DNA of 64,000 nt from Gordonia soli NBRC 108243 (GTDB lineage Bacteria > Actinomycetota > Actinomycetes > Mycobacteriales > Mycobacteriaceae): contig NZ_BANX01000005.1 in assembly GCF_000334455.1 (NCBI RefSeq), positions 62,001 to 126,000 of the forward strand, written 5' to 3'. Numbering within the stretch: position 1 is the stretch's first letter; each line of letters opens with the position of its first letter. The position numbers were made by a program, and so were the translations under genes. Positions 8,550 through 17,173 of the stretch are shown piece by piece. Below the pieces are notes generated by a model. That model was not told the origin of the DNA. It saw only the letters and a program-made list of their open reading frames with translations, and made no database searches.

Positions 8550-10871
8550 ATGACCGCACCCATTCCCGGCTCCGAGGTCTTCTCGAGCCGACCGATCGAC
8601 CCCGACGCACTGGCCCGAACGCTGCCGCCGTCGGTGCCTGTCCACACCGTCACGCAGGAACAGATCGACGCCCTGGACCCACTGACCTACGAGGTCATCC
8701 GACATCGGCTGTGGTCGGTGACCGACGAGATGGGCGAGGCGCTCAAGCGGATGTCGGGCTCGCCGATCGTCACCGACGCCAACGACTTCGACTTCGCGAT
8801 CAGCGACGAGATCGGTCAGGAGGTGCAGGTCGGTCTCTACAACACGATGCTCGTCGGCGCCGTCGACCTCGCGATCTACTGGACGCTGCAGAACCGCTCC
8901 ACCAACCCCGGGATCCGCGAAGGGGACATGTTCCTCTGCAACGACCCCTGGGTCGGCGGTGGACTGCACCAGAGCGACGTCATCGTCTACCAGCCGGTCT
9001 TCTACGACGGCAAGCTCTTCGCGTGGACCAGCGCGATCTGCCACGAACCCGATCTCGGCGGATCCGGTCTCGGCTCCTTCGACCCGGCCGCGAAAGACGT
9101 GTTCTCCGAATCGTTGCCGACACCGCCGATCAAGGTGGTCCGTGACTTCGAACTCCAGCGCGACGTCGCCGACGTATGGGTGCGGCGCTCACGGGTGCCG
9201 ATGCTGGTCGGCCTCGACCTGCGCGCCAAGATCGGTGCCAACAGCGTCGGCCGCAACCGGATGCTGGCCGTCATCGAGCAGTACGGGGCCGACACGGTCA
9301 AGGCCGTGATGAAGCGCATGATGTCCGATGCCGAGAGTCGGTTGCGCGCCAAGCTCACCGATCTCCCGGACGGGACCTGGCATGCGACCGGATACCAGGA
9401 CCAGGCGCAGGTCGGTGACCGCGAGGTCCACAAGATCACCGTGGCGATGACCAAGAAGGACGACCACCTCTCGTTCGACTTCACCGGTACCGACCCGCAG
9501 ACCGGCGTCATCAACTGCACCTACGCCGGTATGCGCGGCGGCGTGATGCTCGCGCTGCTACCGATCCTCGCCGGTGACATCCCATGGTCGGCAGGCGGTC
9601 TCATGCGCTGCTTCGACCTCGTCGCCGAAGAGGGCACGATCAACAATGCGACCTTCCCGGCCGCAGTGAGTCGCGGTCCGATCGGTCCGGCCTGGTTGAC
9701 CGGCAACCTGATCGCCGAATGTTTGGCGCAGATGTTGGACCGCCACCTCGAGTTCGGCAAGAACGTCCAGGCCTCCTGCTGCGGGACCTGGGACACCGCG
9801 GTGGTCGCCGGCCTCGACGAGCGCGGCGAGCAGCCGGTGCCGTTCCTGAACATCATGATGGAGCCGATGGCCGGCGGGTACGGCGCCCGGCCGGTCGCGG
9901 ACGGCATGGACACGGGCGGTCTGTTCTGCATCCCGATGGGTCGGGTCCCCGACACCGAGATGACGGAGTTCCTCTACCCGCTGCTCACCCTGTGGCGGCG
10001 TGAGGAGCCCGACTCCGGTGGGCCCGGCCGACATCGCGGCGGTGTCAGCGCATCGCTGGCGGTGACCCCGTACGGCACCAGTCTCCCGATGGGGCTCATC
10101 TTCGCATCGGCGGGCAAGGCGGTCGCCCAGAACTCCGGTCTGGCGGGTGGCCTGCCCGGGAACACCGGACTGGAGATCCTGGCACGCGAATCGGGCGTGC
10201 AGGAACTGTTGACGCAGGGCACCATTCCCGGATCGATGGACGATCTGGGCGGCACCAAGGAAATCGGTGCGTGCTACGCCGAGAGCTACCTGGCGCCGGG
10301 CGAGGTGCTCTACATGCACTGGCAGGGCGGTGGTGGCTACGGCGATCCGCTCCGTCGTGACCCGGAGGCCGTCGTCGACGACGTGCGCAACGGCAAGGTG
10401 ACCGCGGCCGGTGCCGAACTCGGATACGGCGTGGTCGTCGCCGACGGTCAACTCGACGCGGCCGGGACCGACGAACGTCGGTCGGCGATCCGCGACGAGC
10501 GGCGCACGCGCTCGGAGATCCCGACCACCCAGGAGTCGACCCTGGACCTGGCCGCCGCGCGTCGACTCGACGACAACCTCGTCGAGGTGACGATCGGCGA
10601 CTCCCGTGCGGTCGGTTGCGCTCACTGCGGACGCCTGTTGGGCGACAGCAGGTCCGGGCGACTCGATCTGGCCAGGTTCGAGGGGCCGACGAGCGCCGCG
10701 GGACCGCAGGTGACCTCCGATCCGGGTGAGTACGTGGACACCCCGGTGGTGTTCCGGCAGCAGTGCTGCCCGGGATGCTGGACGGCGATCTATTCGGGCA
10801 TCGTTCCGGCCGATCACCCCGATCACGTCGCCGAACTGGCCCAGTTGTTGCCCGCGGTGGCCGGTCGATGA
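8550..10871 (+). CDS. Hydantoinase/carboxylase-type subunit B with Cys-rich C-terminal extension
   Basis: A 773-residue HyuB-family protein, partner of the preceding HyuA. Family signatures include DPLTYEVIRHRLWSV, NDPWVGGGLHQSD and the glycine-rich GGGGYGDPL near residue 595. Typical HyuB proteins are 520-650 residues; here a C-terminal extension carries CAHCG near residue 690 and CCPGC near residue 740, a four-Cys arrangement able to bind zinc and reminiscent of the small zinc-containing gamma subunits of acetone and acetophenone carboxylases. AGGAGAA precedes the ATG. The stop overlaps the ATG of the AMP ligase (ATGA). Assignment to the family is firm; the gamma-like role of the tail is inferred. 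Confidence 0.85.
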   Translation: MTAPIPGSEVFSSRPIDPDALARTLPPSVPVHTVTQEQIDALDPLTYEVIRHRLWSVTDEMGEALKRMSGSPIVTDANDFDFAISDEIGQEVQVGLYNTMLVGAVDLAIYWTLQNRSTNPGIREGDMFLCNDPWVGGGLHQSDVIVYQPVFYDGKLFAWTSAICHEPDLGGSGLGSFDPAAKDVFSESLPTPPIKVVRDFELQRDVADVWVRRSRVPMLVGLDLRAKIGANSVGRNRMLAVIEQYGADTVKAVMKRMMSDAESRLRAKLTDLPDGTWHATGYQDQAQVGDREVHKITVAMTKKDDHLSFDFTGTDPQTGVINCTYAGMRGGVMLALLPILAGDIPWSAGGLMRCFDLVAEEGTINNATFPAAVSRGPIGPAWLTGNLIAECLAQMLDRHLEFGKNVQASCCGTWDTAVVAGLDERGEQPVPFLNIMMEPMAGGYGARPVADGMDTGGLFCIPMGRVPDTEMTEFLYPLLTLWRREEPDSGGPGRHRGGVSASLAVTPYGTSLPMGLIFASAGKAVAQNSGLAGGLPGNTGLEILARESGVQELLTQGTIPGSMDDLGGTKEIGACYAESYLAPGEVLYMHWQGGGGYGDPLRRDPEAVVDDVRNGKVTAAGAELGYGVVVADGQLDAAGTDERRSAIRDERRTRSEIPTTQESTLDLAAARRLDDNLVEVTIGDSRAVGCAHCGRLLGDSRSGRLDLARFEGPTSAAGPQVTSDPGEYVDTPVVFRQQCCPGCWTAIYSGIVPADHPDHVAELAQLLPAVAGR

Positions 10872-12622
10872 CCATGGCACCTCCGGCCGGCCGATCACGA
10901 TGGGGTGATCGGCTGGTCGGGTACCCCGACGACCGCGCGCAGCGGTATCGGCGATCTGGTGTCTGGACGGATCGGCCGCTCGCGGATCGGTTGCAGGAGT
11001 CGGTCGAACGGTTCGCCGACCGCCGGGCCGTGGTCACCGATGTCGCGTCGATCACGTACGCCGAGTTGGGTGTCCGTACCGATCAGATCGCCGCGGGATT
11101 GCTCGATCTCGGACTCACCCCCGGGGATCCGGTGCTGTTCCAGTCCACCAACCGGATGGAGACGGTGCTCGCCTGGTACGGCTGCATCAAGGCCGGGCTG
11201 GTACCGGTGGCCACGCTCGCAGCCCATCGTGGGCACGAGATCGGACACATCTCGCGGGCGGTCGGCGCCGTCGGGCACGTCGTCGAGGCCGGTCTGTCGT
11301 TCGACCTCGTCGACTTCGCCCGCGACCAGTCCGCCGGACACCCGACGCTGCGCGCAATCTTCACCATCGGCGCGACCCCGACCGGCGAGGATGCACCCGG
11401 CGGTGTCATCGCCGCGATCGAGACGCTCGGCGCCGACATCGCGCCGGCGTCGGCTCGAGAGCGTGTCGTGGCGGTACAGGCGGCCATCGACCCGATGGAC
11501 GTGGTCGCCTTCCAGTTGTCGGGTGGCACCACCGGCGTCCCGAAGGTGATCCCGCGTCTGCACGTCGAGTACTGGGACAACGCGCTGTTGTACGCGCGTC
11601 GGCTGCAATGGGATCCCGAGACGCGGGTCGCCCACCTGATCCCGATCATCCACAACGCGGGTATCTCCTGCGGGCTGCACGCGGCTCATTCCGTGGGGGC
11701 CTGCCTGGTGTTGGCGACCGCCGACGTCGGTCCGGCGTTCCGGCTGATGGAACGCGAACGGGCCACCGACGTGTTGATCGGACACGGTCACTATCAAGCC
11801 GTGGCCGGACCGGAATTCGACCGCGTGGCACCACATCTGCGGACCATCGTGCTGTCCGGCGCCAAGGTCTCCCCGGAACTGTTCGCGCGGGCCTGCGGTG
11901 AGCATCGTTGGGTCGGGCAGCTCTTCGGCATGTCGGAGGGACTGTTCACCGTCTCGCCCCGCTCGGCACCTCGTGGCGCGCGGCTGATGACGGTCGGCAC
12001 ACCGGTGGCCGGTGACGACGAGATCCGGATCCTCGATCCGGGTACCGAGTCGGAGCTGGCGGACGGATCGGTCGGCGAACTCTGCTGCCGCGGTCCGTAC
12101 ACCATCCGTGGGTATTTCGATGCCACAGAGCACAATCGGTCGGCGTTCACCTCGGACGGCTTCTACCGCACGGGTGACCTGGCGGCGATGGTCGACATCG
12201 ACGGCGTCCGCTACCTGTCCATCGAGGGGCGGATCAAAGACCTGATCAACCGTGGCGGCGAGAAGATCAACGCCGAGGAGGTCGAGCAACTGCTCGTGTC
12301 GCATCCCGGCGTGGCCAATGCCGCCGTCGTCGCGATGCCCGATCCGCGGCTCGGTGAGCGCACCTGCGCCTACCTGGTCTCGGTCGACGGGACACCGCTG
12401 ACCATGGCGCAGGTGCAGTCGCACCTGGATGCGCTCGGCGTGGCCAAGTTCAAGTGGCCGGAGCGACTCGAATGGCTTCCGGCACTGCCGCAGACCAACG
12501 TCGGGAAGATCGACAAAAAGCGACTCCGCGCCGACGTCGTGGCCAAACTCGCCCCCGATGCCGGGCCCGACGTCGACGGCACTGCCACCACCGCCTCGAC
12601 GGCCGCTCGCTCGGGCACCTGA
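10868..12622 (+). CDS. Aryl-acid AMP ligase (DHB-AMP ligase/aryl-CoA ligase family)
   Basis: A 584-residue adenylate-forming enzyme of the 2,3-dihydroxybenzoate/benzoate ligase branch. Motifs are LSGGTTGVPKV (P-loop), GQLFGMSEGL (A5), YRTGDLAAM (A7), NRGGEKINAEEVE (A8) and TNVGKIDKK with the A10 Lys near residue 555. The N-terminus with YPDDRAQRYRRSGVW closely resembles EntE-type enzymes. The ATG at 10868 overlaps the hyuB stop; a second ATG at 10874 is also possible. Since no carrier-protein gene is nearby and the next gene resembles a CoA-thioester hydroxylase, the product is probably an aryl-CoA rather than a carrier-bound aryl group. The exact acid is unknown. Confidence 0.8.
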   Translation: MTMAPPAGRSRWGDRLVGYPDDRAQRYRRSGVWTDRPLADRLQESVERFADRRAVVTDVASITYAELGVRTDQIAAGLLDLGLTPGDPVLFQSTNRMETVLAWYGCIKAGLVPVATLAAHRGHEIGHISRAVGAVGHVVEAGLSFDLVDFARDQSAGHPTLRAIFTIGATPTGEDAPGGVIAAIETLGADIAPASARERVVAVQAAIDPMDVVAFQLSGGTTGVPKVIPRLHVEYWDNALLYARRLQWDPETRVAHLIPIIHNAGISCGLHAAHSVGACLVLATADVGPAFRLMERERATDVLIGHGHYQAVAGPEFDRVAPHLRTIVLSGAKVSPELFARACGEHRWVGQLFGMSEGLFTVSPRSAPRGARLMTVGTPVAGDDEIRILDPGTESELADGSVGELCCRGPYTIRGYFDATEHNRSAFTSDGFYRTGDLAAMVDIDGVRYLSIEGRIKDLINRGGEKINAEEVEQLLVSHPGVANAAVVAMPDPRLGERTCAYLVSVDGTPLTMAQVQSHLDALGVAKFKWPERLEWLPALPQTNVGKIDKKRLRADVVAKLAPDAGPDVDGTATTASTAARSGT

Positions 12623-12639
12623 TCAGTGAGGAAGAAACC

Positions 12640-14244
12640 ATGAAACCCAGTCGCATCGCCGTTCTCGGCGGCGGCCCGGGCGGGCTCTACGCCGCCCGAC
12701 TGTTGAAGATGAGCCATCCGGACGCCGACGTCACCGTGTACGAGCAGGGCTCTCCCGAGACGACTTTCGGATTCGGCGTCGGACTTGCCTCGCGCACTCA
12801 ACGCAACCTGCGCGACGCCGACCCCGATTCACTCGACGCGATCGTCGCCGTCTCCCATCCCCACGAGATGTCCATGCGGGTCGGCGATTCCACGGCGCGC
12901 TTGTCGCACGGCGAGTTGCTCGCCATCGCCCGGACCACCCTGCTCGAAGTACTCCAGCAGCACGCGGCGGCCGCCGGTGTACGCCTCGAATTCGGTACCC
13001 GAATGACCGTGCGGGATGTCGACGCCGATCTGGTCATCGCGGCCGACGGGGTCAACAGCGCGACGCGTAACGAGTTCGCCGACCGACTCGCTCCGCAGAT
13101 CTCCACCGGCGCCGGTCTCTACCTCTGGTGCGGAACCGACTTCGCCCTGCCGAGCGCGGTGTTCACCCCGGTGACCACCGAGCACGGCACCTTCGTCGCG
13201 CACGCCTACCCGTACGCGTCCGATCGCAGCACCTTCCTGATCGAGACCGACGAGACGACCTGGCGGAAGGCCGGTTTCGACGAGTCGACTGAGGCCACCG
13301 GCCCGACCGAGAGCGACGACGTCGCCCTCTCCTATCTGCAGGAAGCCTTCGCCGACACCCTCGACGGGCATCGACTGATCGGTAACCGGACCCGCTGGAT
13401 GCGCTTCCGCACCGTCACCTGTGAGCGTTGGCACGCCGGCAACGTGGTGCTGCTCGGCGACGCCGCGCACACCGCCCACTACTCCATCGGCTCAGGCACC
13501 AAGCTCGCGATGGAGGATGCCATCGCGTTGGATCGCGCAGTGCGCGAGGCCGACACACTTGGCGAGGCGTTGTCGGCGTACGAGGTCGAACGTCGCCCCG
13601 GCGTCGAGTACCTGCAATCGATCGCGTCGCGCAGCGAGCTGTGGTGGGAGTCGTTTCCCACCCGGACCGACATCGGCGTCGACCAGCTCATGATCGCGTA
13701 CATGACCAGGGCCGGAAAGGTCAGCCTGGAGCGGTTCGCGGCGTCGGCGCCGGAGGTGGCGATGCGTGGTCTCGCCGGCTACGCGGGTGTCGATCCGGGG
13801 TCGGTCCCGGCCGGCGGCATCGCGGATTGGGTGCTGCGACAGCCATTGGTGCGCAATGGACGTCACTTCCCGACGCGAACGGCGCCGACGGAGCTCCGTG
13901 ATGCCGCCGGCACCAGGGTCGTCGCGGTCGATCTGCGATCGGTGTGGGGGGTCGATGCCGACGAGCTGATCGCGTCGGCCGTGGGTGACGATGTGGTCTG
14001 GTTGACCGGTGCCGCCGACCGTACCGCGGTGCTGACCCGACTCGACCTCGGCGAGCGTGTCCGGCGGGAGACCGGTGCCGTGGTGGTCGTCGACGCTCCG
14101 GCAGAGTTCTCCGGCGACCTCGTCGCCGGGCTGGCCGCACTTCGCGCCGATCTGGTGTCGGTGTCGGACGGCGGCACCCCGGAGAGCGCCGTCGCGGAGG
14201 TCGGAGACGACACGTCGGCGGTACCGCGTACCGCCGCGGTCTGA
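12640..14244 (+). CDS. FAD monooxygenase, salicylyl-CoA 5-hydroxylase-like, with atypical C-terminal part
   Basis: A 534-residue class A flavoprotein hydroxylase. The FAD-binding AVLGGGPGGLYAARLLK (residues 7-23), TFGFGVGLAS and GNVVLLGDAAHTAHYSIGSG (around 268-287) match the salicylyl-CoA 5-hydroxylase (SdgC) type, which acts on aryl-CoA thioesters; this fits the ligase encoded just upstream. The last roughly 150 residues (from about SVPAGGIADW) are neither the OYE-like oxidoreductase half found in bifunctional relatives of about 780 residues nor a domain I recognise; they read as an alpha/beta domain (RVVAVDLRSVW, DDVVWLTGAAD). The start at 12640 follows GAGGAAG. Confidence 0.75.
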   Translation: MKPSRIAVLGGGPGGLYAARLLKMSHPDADVTVYEQGSPETTFGFGVGLASRTQRNLRDADPDSLDAIVAVSHPHEMSMRVGDSTARLSHGELLAIARTTLLEVLQQHAAAAGVRLEFGTRMTVRDVDADLVIAADGVNSATRNEFADRLAPQISTGAGLYLWCGTDFALPSAVFTPVTTEHGTFVAHAYPYASDRSTFLIETDETTWRKAGFDESTEATGPTESDDVALSYLQEAFADTLDGHRLIGNRTRWMRFRTVTCERWHAGNVVLLGDAAHTAHYSIGSGTKLAMEDAIALDRAVREADTLGEALSAYEVERRPGVEYLQSIASRSELWWESFPTRTDIGVDQLMIAYMTRAGKVSLERFAASAPEVAMRGLAGYAGVDPGSVPAGGIADWVLRQPLVRNGRHFPTRTAPTELRDAAGTRVVAVDLRSVWGVDADELIASAVGDDVVWLTGAADRTAVLTRLDLGERVRRETGAVVVVDAPAEFSGDLVAGLAALRADLVSVSDGGTPESAVAEVGDDTSAVPRTAAV

Positions 14245-14250
14245 CGCAAC

Positions 14251-14256
14251 TATCCT
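14251..14256 (+). promoter_or_regulatory. -10 box of the tetR gene (leaderless)
   Basis: TATCCT lies 6 nt before the ATG at 14263, leaving no room for a ribosome binding site; the regulator is probably made from a leaderless mRNA even though it lies 18 nt after the monooxygenase stop. Confidence 0.45.
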
Positions 14257-14262
14257 TCGCCT

Positions 14263-15000
14263 ATGACCAGCTCGACGCCGGAGGTGCCGTCGTCCCCAGC
14301 GACCGGACGCGGGGGACGCAGCAACTCTCGGCGCGAGCTGGTCGAGCGCGAGATCATGGAGCAGGCGACGCGTCTGTTCGCCGAACGTGGGCTGGCCGGC
14401 ACGACCCTGCAGGACATCGCCGATGCCACCGGACTCACCCGCCCCGCGCTCTACCACTACGTCGCGAACAAGGACGAGCTGTTCGCCCGCCTCGTCAGCG
14501 AGATCGCCGAAGAGCCCGCGGTGTTGCTGCACGAGATCAACGAGCGGACCGATCTGGACCCGGTCGGCAAGCTCCACGCGATGGCGACGGCCATCGCGGT
14601 GCACCAGACCCAGACCCTCGATCGCTTCCGGCTCTTGATCCGGTCCGAGGCCGAACTACCGGCACCGCTGGCGGACACCTACCGACAGAGTCGGCGTCGC
14701 GTGCTCAAGGAGTTCGTGACCGTCATCGACGACGGGATCGCGCAGGGGCGCTTCCGGGCCGCGGACTCGCGGGTGTCGGCGTTGGGCATCATCGGGATGC
14801 TGAACTGGATCGCCTGGTGGCACCGCCCCGGCGAGGCCGAGGCCGATCGTGCCGTCGCCCGCCAGCTCGCGGACATGTCCGTGAACTCGGTCCTCGACCC
14901 GGACGCCGACGACGCGCAACCCGGCCACGATCGCGTGATCGCGCAGATGCGCCAGAACCTCGACTATCTCGAGCGCGAGCTCAACCCCCATCGCCGTTGA
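14263..15000 (+). CDS. TetR-family regulator of the catabolic island
   Basis: A 245-residue TetR regulator. After a disordered N-tail of 25 residues comes the helix-turn-helix domain (EQATRLFAERGLAGTTLQ, DIADATGLTRPALYHYVANK), then a KstR2-like ligand-binding domain with NWIAWWHRPGE near residue 185. It is the last gene of the hyuAB-ligase-monooxygenase group and the natural candidate to bind the four TTGACG(CT) motifs in the divergent promoter region 6204-6374. Ligands of such regulators are often acyl- or aryl-CoA thioesters, consistent with an inducer made by the neighbouring ligase; this is inference. Confidence 0.85.
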   Translation: MTSSTPEVPSSPATGRGGRSNSRRELVEREIMEQATRLFAERGLAGTTLQDIADATGLTRPALYHYVANKDELFARLVSEIAEEPAVLLHEINERTDLDPVGKLHAMATAIAVHQTQTLDRFRLLIRSEAELPAPLADTYRQSRRRVLKEFVTVIDDGIAQGRFRAADSRVSALGIIGMLNWIAWWHRPGEAEADRAVARQLADMSVNSVLDPDADDAQPGHDRVIAQMRQNLDYLERELNPHRR

Positions 15001-15231
15001 CGCGGGGTCCGGTCGCCTGGCCTCGCCGTCCGCGCCCGATCCGTGCGACGTCTCCCGAACCCACCGAGACCGACTCGAGTGTCCCGGATTCGTCGGGTGG
15101 CCTGGCGGCTACCTGAATGCGGGTGGGTCCATCCGTGCCGGGCTTGTTGATGCCGAGGCTTTCTCCCAGGTGAGATCGACACTTGATCTCTCGCGAACTG
15201 GGGCGCGGCGACTGCCCATCCTGGCCGCAGG

Positions 15232-15258
15232 GCCCGACCCCGGAGTGCGGGGTCGGGC
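15232..15258 (-). terminator. Terminator of the alpha/beta hydrolase gene
   Basis: GCCCGACCCC (15232-15241) and GGGGTCGGGC (15249-15258) make a perfect 10-bp GC-rich stem with a 7-nt loop, 8 nt downstream of the leftward stop codon at 15267. There is no T-run, as is usual in actinobacteria. Confidence 0.6.
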
Positions 15259-15266
15259 AGGGGCGG

Positions 15267-16184
15267 CTACTTGAGGTGCTTGTCGAACCAGTCGATGGGG
15301 ATCTCCGGGTGCACGCCGAAGAAGTTGTAGCCGTCGAATCGCCGGTCGGTGCCCTCGATCCAATAGAGTTCCTTCTCCTCCACAGGCAGAGCATCGAAGA
15401 TCGACTGGACGTCGTCGGGACGGGTCATGGCGTCGTCGTGGACCTGAGCGACGAGAGTCGGGACGTCGATGTTGCCGACGTATCGGGCAGGGGCTTGCTC
15501 GTCGAGGTGGAAGCCGGTCCGCTCCTGTACGGCACGGTCGAACTTCTCGAAGCCGTTCGCGATGCCGAGACCGTCGACGAACGTCTCGACGATCGGCCGC
15601 GCGGACACAGGCTGGAGCATCACGAGGGCCTGCACGTCGGCGAACTCCTCGGGGTGCTTGTGCCAGCCCACGGCTGTGGAGTCAGCTCCCAGGCACACCG
15701 ACAGCAGCACCTTCTTCATGGATGCGGTGTCGGGGCGCGCGGCAGCGTAGCGCAGTGAGCCGATGACGTCGCGGTACTCGAGCAGGCCGATACCGGTGAT
15801 GCCCCCGTTCGCCTGGCTGCTGAGGCCATGGTTGCGGATGTCGTAGGCGAGGATGTTGTAGCCGGCGTCGTGCAGGGCCTTGTACTCGGGCAGGAAGTTG
15901 ATCTCGAATCCGCCGAATCCGCCGAACTCGGGCAGATGGCCGGGATATCCGTACCGGTTGCCGGGTAGGAAGTGGTTGTGGATCACGAGGCGGTCGGAGT
16001 CGGCCGGGATGAACCAGCCCTCCAGCGGAACCCCGTCCTGGGAGGGGAAGGTGACGTCCTCGTAGTCGAGTCCGACCTCGTCGGGTCGCCGCAGAACTGG
16101 GGCGCGCCGACCTGCGGTGGTGCCGGTGGTCCACAACGACACGAAGTTGTCGAACGCTGCCTGGGCCTTGTCCTGATCGGGCAT
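15267..16184 (-). CDS. Alpha/beta hydrolase with Cys in the nucleophile elbow
   Basis: A 305-residue alpha/beta-hydrolase-fold protein. HNHFLPGNRYGYPGH (70-84) is the oxyanion region and ILAYDIRNHGLS the conserved strand-turn after it. The nucleophile elbow reads LLSVCLGADST (161-170), which places Cys164 where Ser is usual; dienelactone hydrolase is the known precedent for a Cys nucleophile. Candidate acid and His are in VAQVHDDAM or IEGTDRRFDGYN. The ATG at 16184 has GAGGAG upstream, and a terminator follows the stop. It is divergent from an XRE regulator, with a perfect palindrome between them. Substrate unknown. Confidence 0.75.
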   Translation of the reverse strand: MPDQDKAQAAFDNFVSLWTTGTTAGRRAPVLRRPDEVGLDYEDVTFPSQDGVPLEGWFIPADSDRLVIHNHFLPGNRYGYPGHLPEFGGFGGFEINFLPEYKALHDAGYNILAYDIRNHGLSSQANGGITGIGLLEYRDVIGSLRYAAARPDTASMKKVLLSVCLGADSTAVGWHKHPEEFADVQALVMLQPVSARPIVETFVDGLGIANGFEKFDRAVQERTGFHLDEQAPARYVGNIDVPTLVAQVHDDAMTRPDDVQSIFDALPVEEKELYWIEGTDRRFDGYNFFGVHPEIPIDWFDKHLK

Positions 16185-16270
16185 GGTGATCTCCTCACGT
16201 CACGGGTGCGTGCGATCTGCAGTCCACGGTGCCAGCGCCGAGTGACGGCGGGAAGGGTCCTGTTGTCATA

Positions 16271-16284
16271 GGACAGATCTGTCC
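16271..16284. promoter_or_regulatory. 14-bp palindromic operator between divergent genes
   Basis: GGACAGATCTGTCC is a perfect 14-bp palindrome in the 140-nt gap between the hydrolase (start 16184) and the XRE-family regulator (start 16325). Its place 41 nt before the regulator start suits an autoregulatory operator controlling both genes. Confidence 0.55.
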
Positions 16285-16324
16285 CCCTGTCCTTGCCCGC
16301 CTGGACCTGACAAGATCTCCTCTT

Positions 16325-17173
16325 GTGAGTGTGATCGGTGCTGGTGACGAGCTCGGCCGCTTTCTGCGCGCACGGCGGGCGGAGTTGTCTCCCACTGACG
16401 TAGGTCTCCCCGAATCACTGGGTGTCCGCCGCCGTGTCCAGGGACTCCGACGTGAAGAGGTGGCCCAGCTTGCCGGGATCAGCACCGACTACTACTCGCG
16501 CATCGAACAGGGGCGCCGCACACCCCCATGGGGCACGCTCGATGCCATAAGCCGGGGACTGCGTATCGACGAGGCGGGCCGCAACTACGTGTTCGCTCTC
16601 ATCTCCGCCGACGCTGCGCCGCCGCGGCAGCGGCGGGCCCAGCGAGTTCCCGCTCACCTCCAACGGGTACTCGACGACCTCCATCTGGTGCCCGCGGTCA
16701 TCCTCGGCCGCAGGATGGACATTCTCGCCTGGAATCGGCTAGCGGCCGTGGTGATCACCGACTTCGATGCTCTTCCGTCGCGGCGACGCAACTGGGTGCA
16801 CCTCACCTTCACCAGCAGTGCTGTGCGCGCGCTCTACCCGGACTGGCCCACCGTGGCACGACAATGTGTCGCACAGCTGCACCTGGAGGCTGGACGTAAC
16901 CCTCACGACCGGCAGCTGACCGAGCTCGTCGGCGAGCTCTCTGTTCTCGACCCCGATTTCCGACGCTGGTGGAGCGATCACCACGTCGCCCTCCGCACCA
17001 GAGGAACCAAACGCCTGCTGCATCCCGCTGTCGGCGAACTCATCCTGGACTGGGACACCGTCATCTGGTCAGGCGATCCCGAACTACAACTCATCTCCTG
17101 GACTGCGGAATCCGGAACACCCACGTACGACCGCCTGAACCAACTGGCTGCCCATCGACCTGACGAGAGATGA
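16325..17173 (+). CDS. XRE-family regulator with MmyB-like ligand-binding domain
   Basis: A 282-residue regulator. The N-terminal helix-turn-helix reads GLRREEVAQLAGISTDYYSR, followed by the family hallmark IEQGRRTPPWGTLDAISRGL. The C-terminal MmyB-like domain contains ILGRRMDILAWNRLA and the conserved WWSDHHV and LHPAVGELIL motifs. The GTG at 16325 is preferred over an upstream ATG because relatives begin near ELGRFLRARRAEL and because the upstream start would cover the palindrome at 16271-16284. Its stop overlaps the ATG of ltrA (ATGA), so the two are coupled. Targets probably include the divergent hydrolase gene. Confidence 0.8.
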   Translation: MSVIGAGDELGRFLRARRAELSPTDVGLPESLGVRRRVQGLRREEVAQLAGISTDYYSRIEQGRRTPPWGTLDAISRGLRIDEAGRNYVFALISADAAPPRQRRAQRVPAHLQRVLDDLHLVPAVILGRRMDILAWNRLAAVVITDFDALPSRRRNWVHLTFTSSAVRALYPDWPTVARQCVAQLHLEAGRNPHDRQLTELVGELSVLDPDFRRWWSDHHVALRTRGTKRLLHPAVGELILDWDTVIWSGDPELQLISWTAESGTPTYDRLNQLAAHRPDER

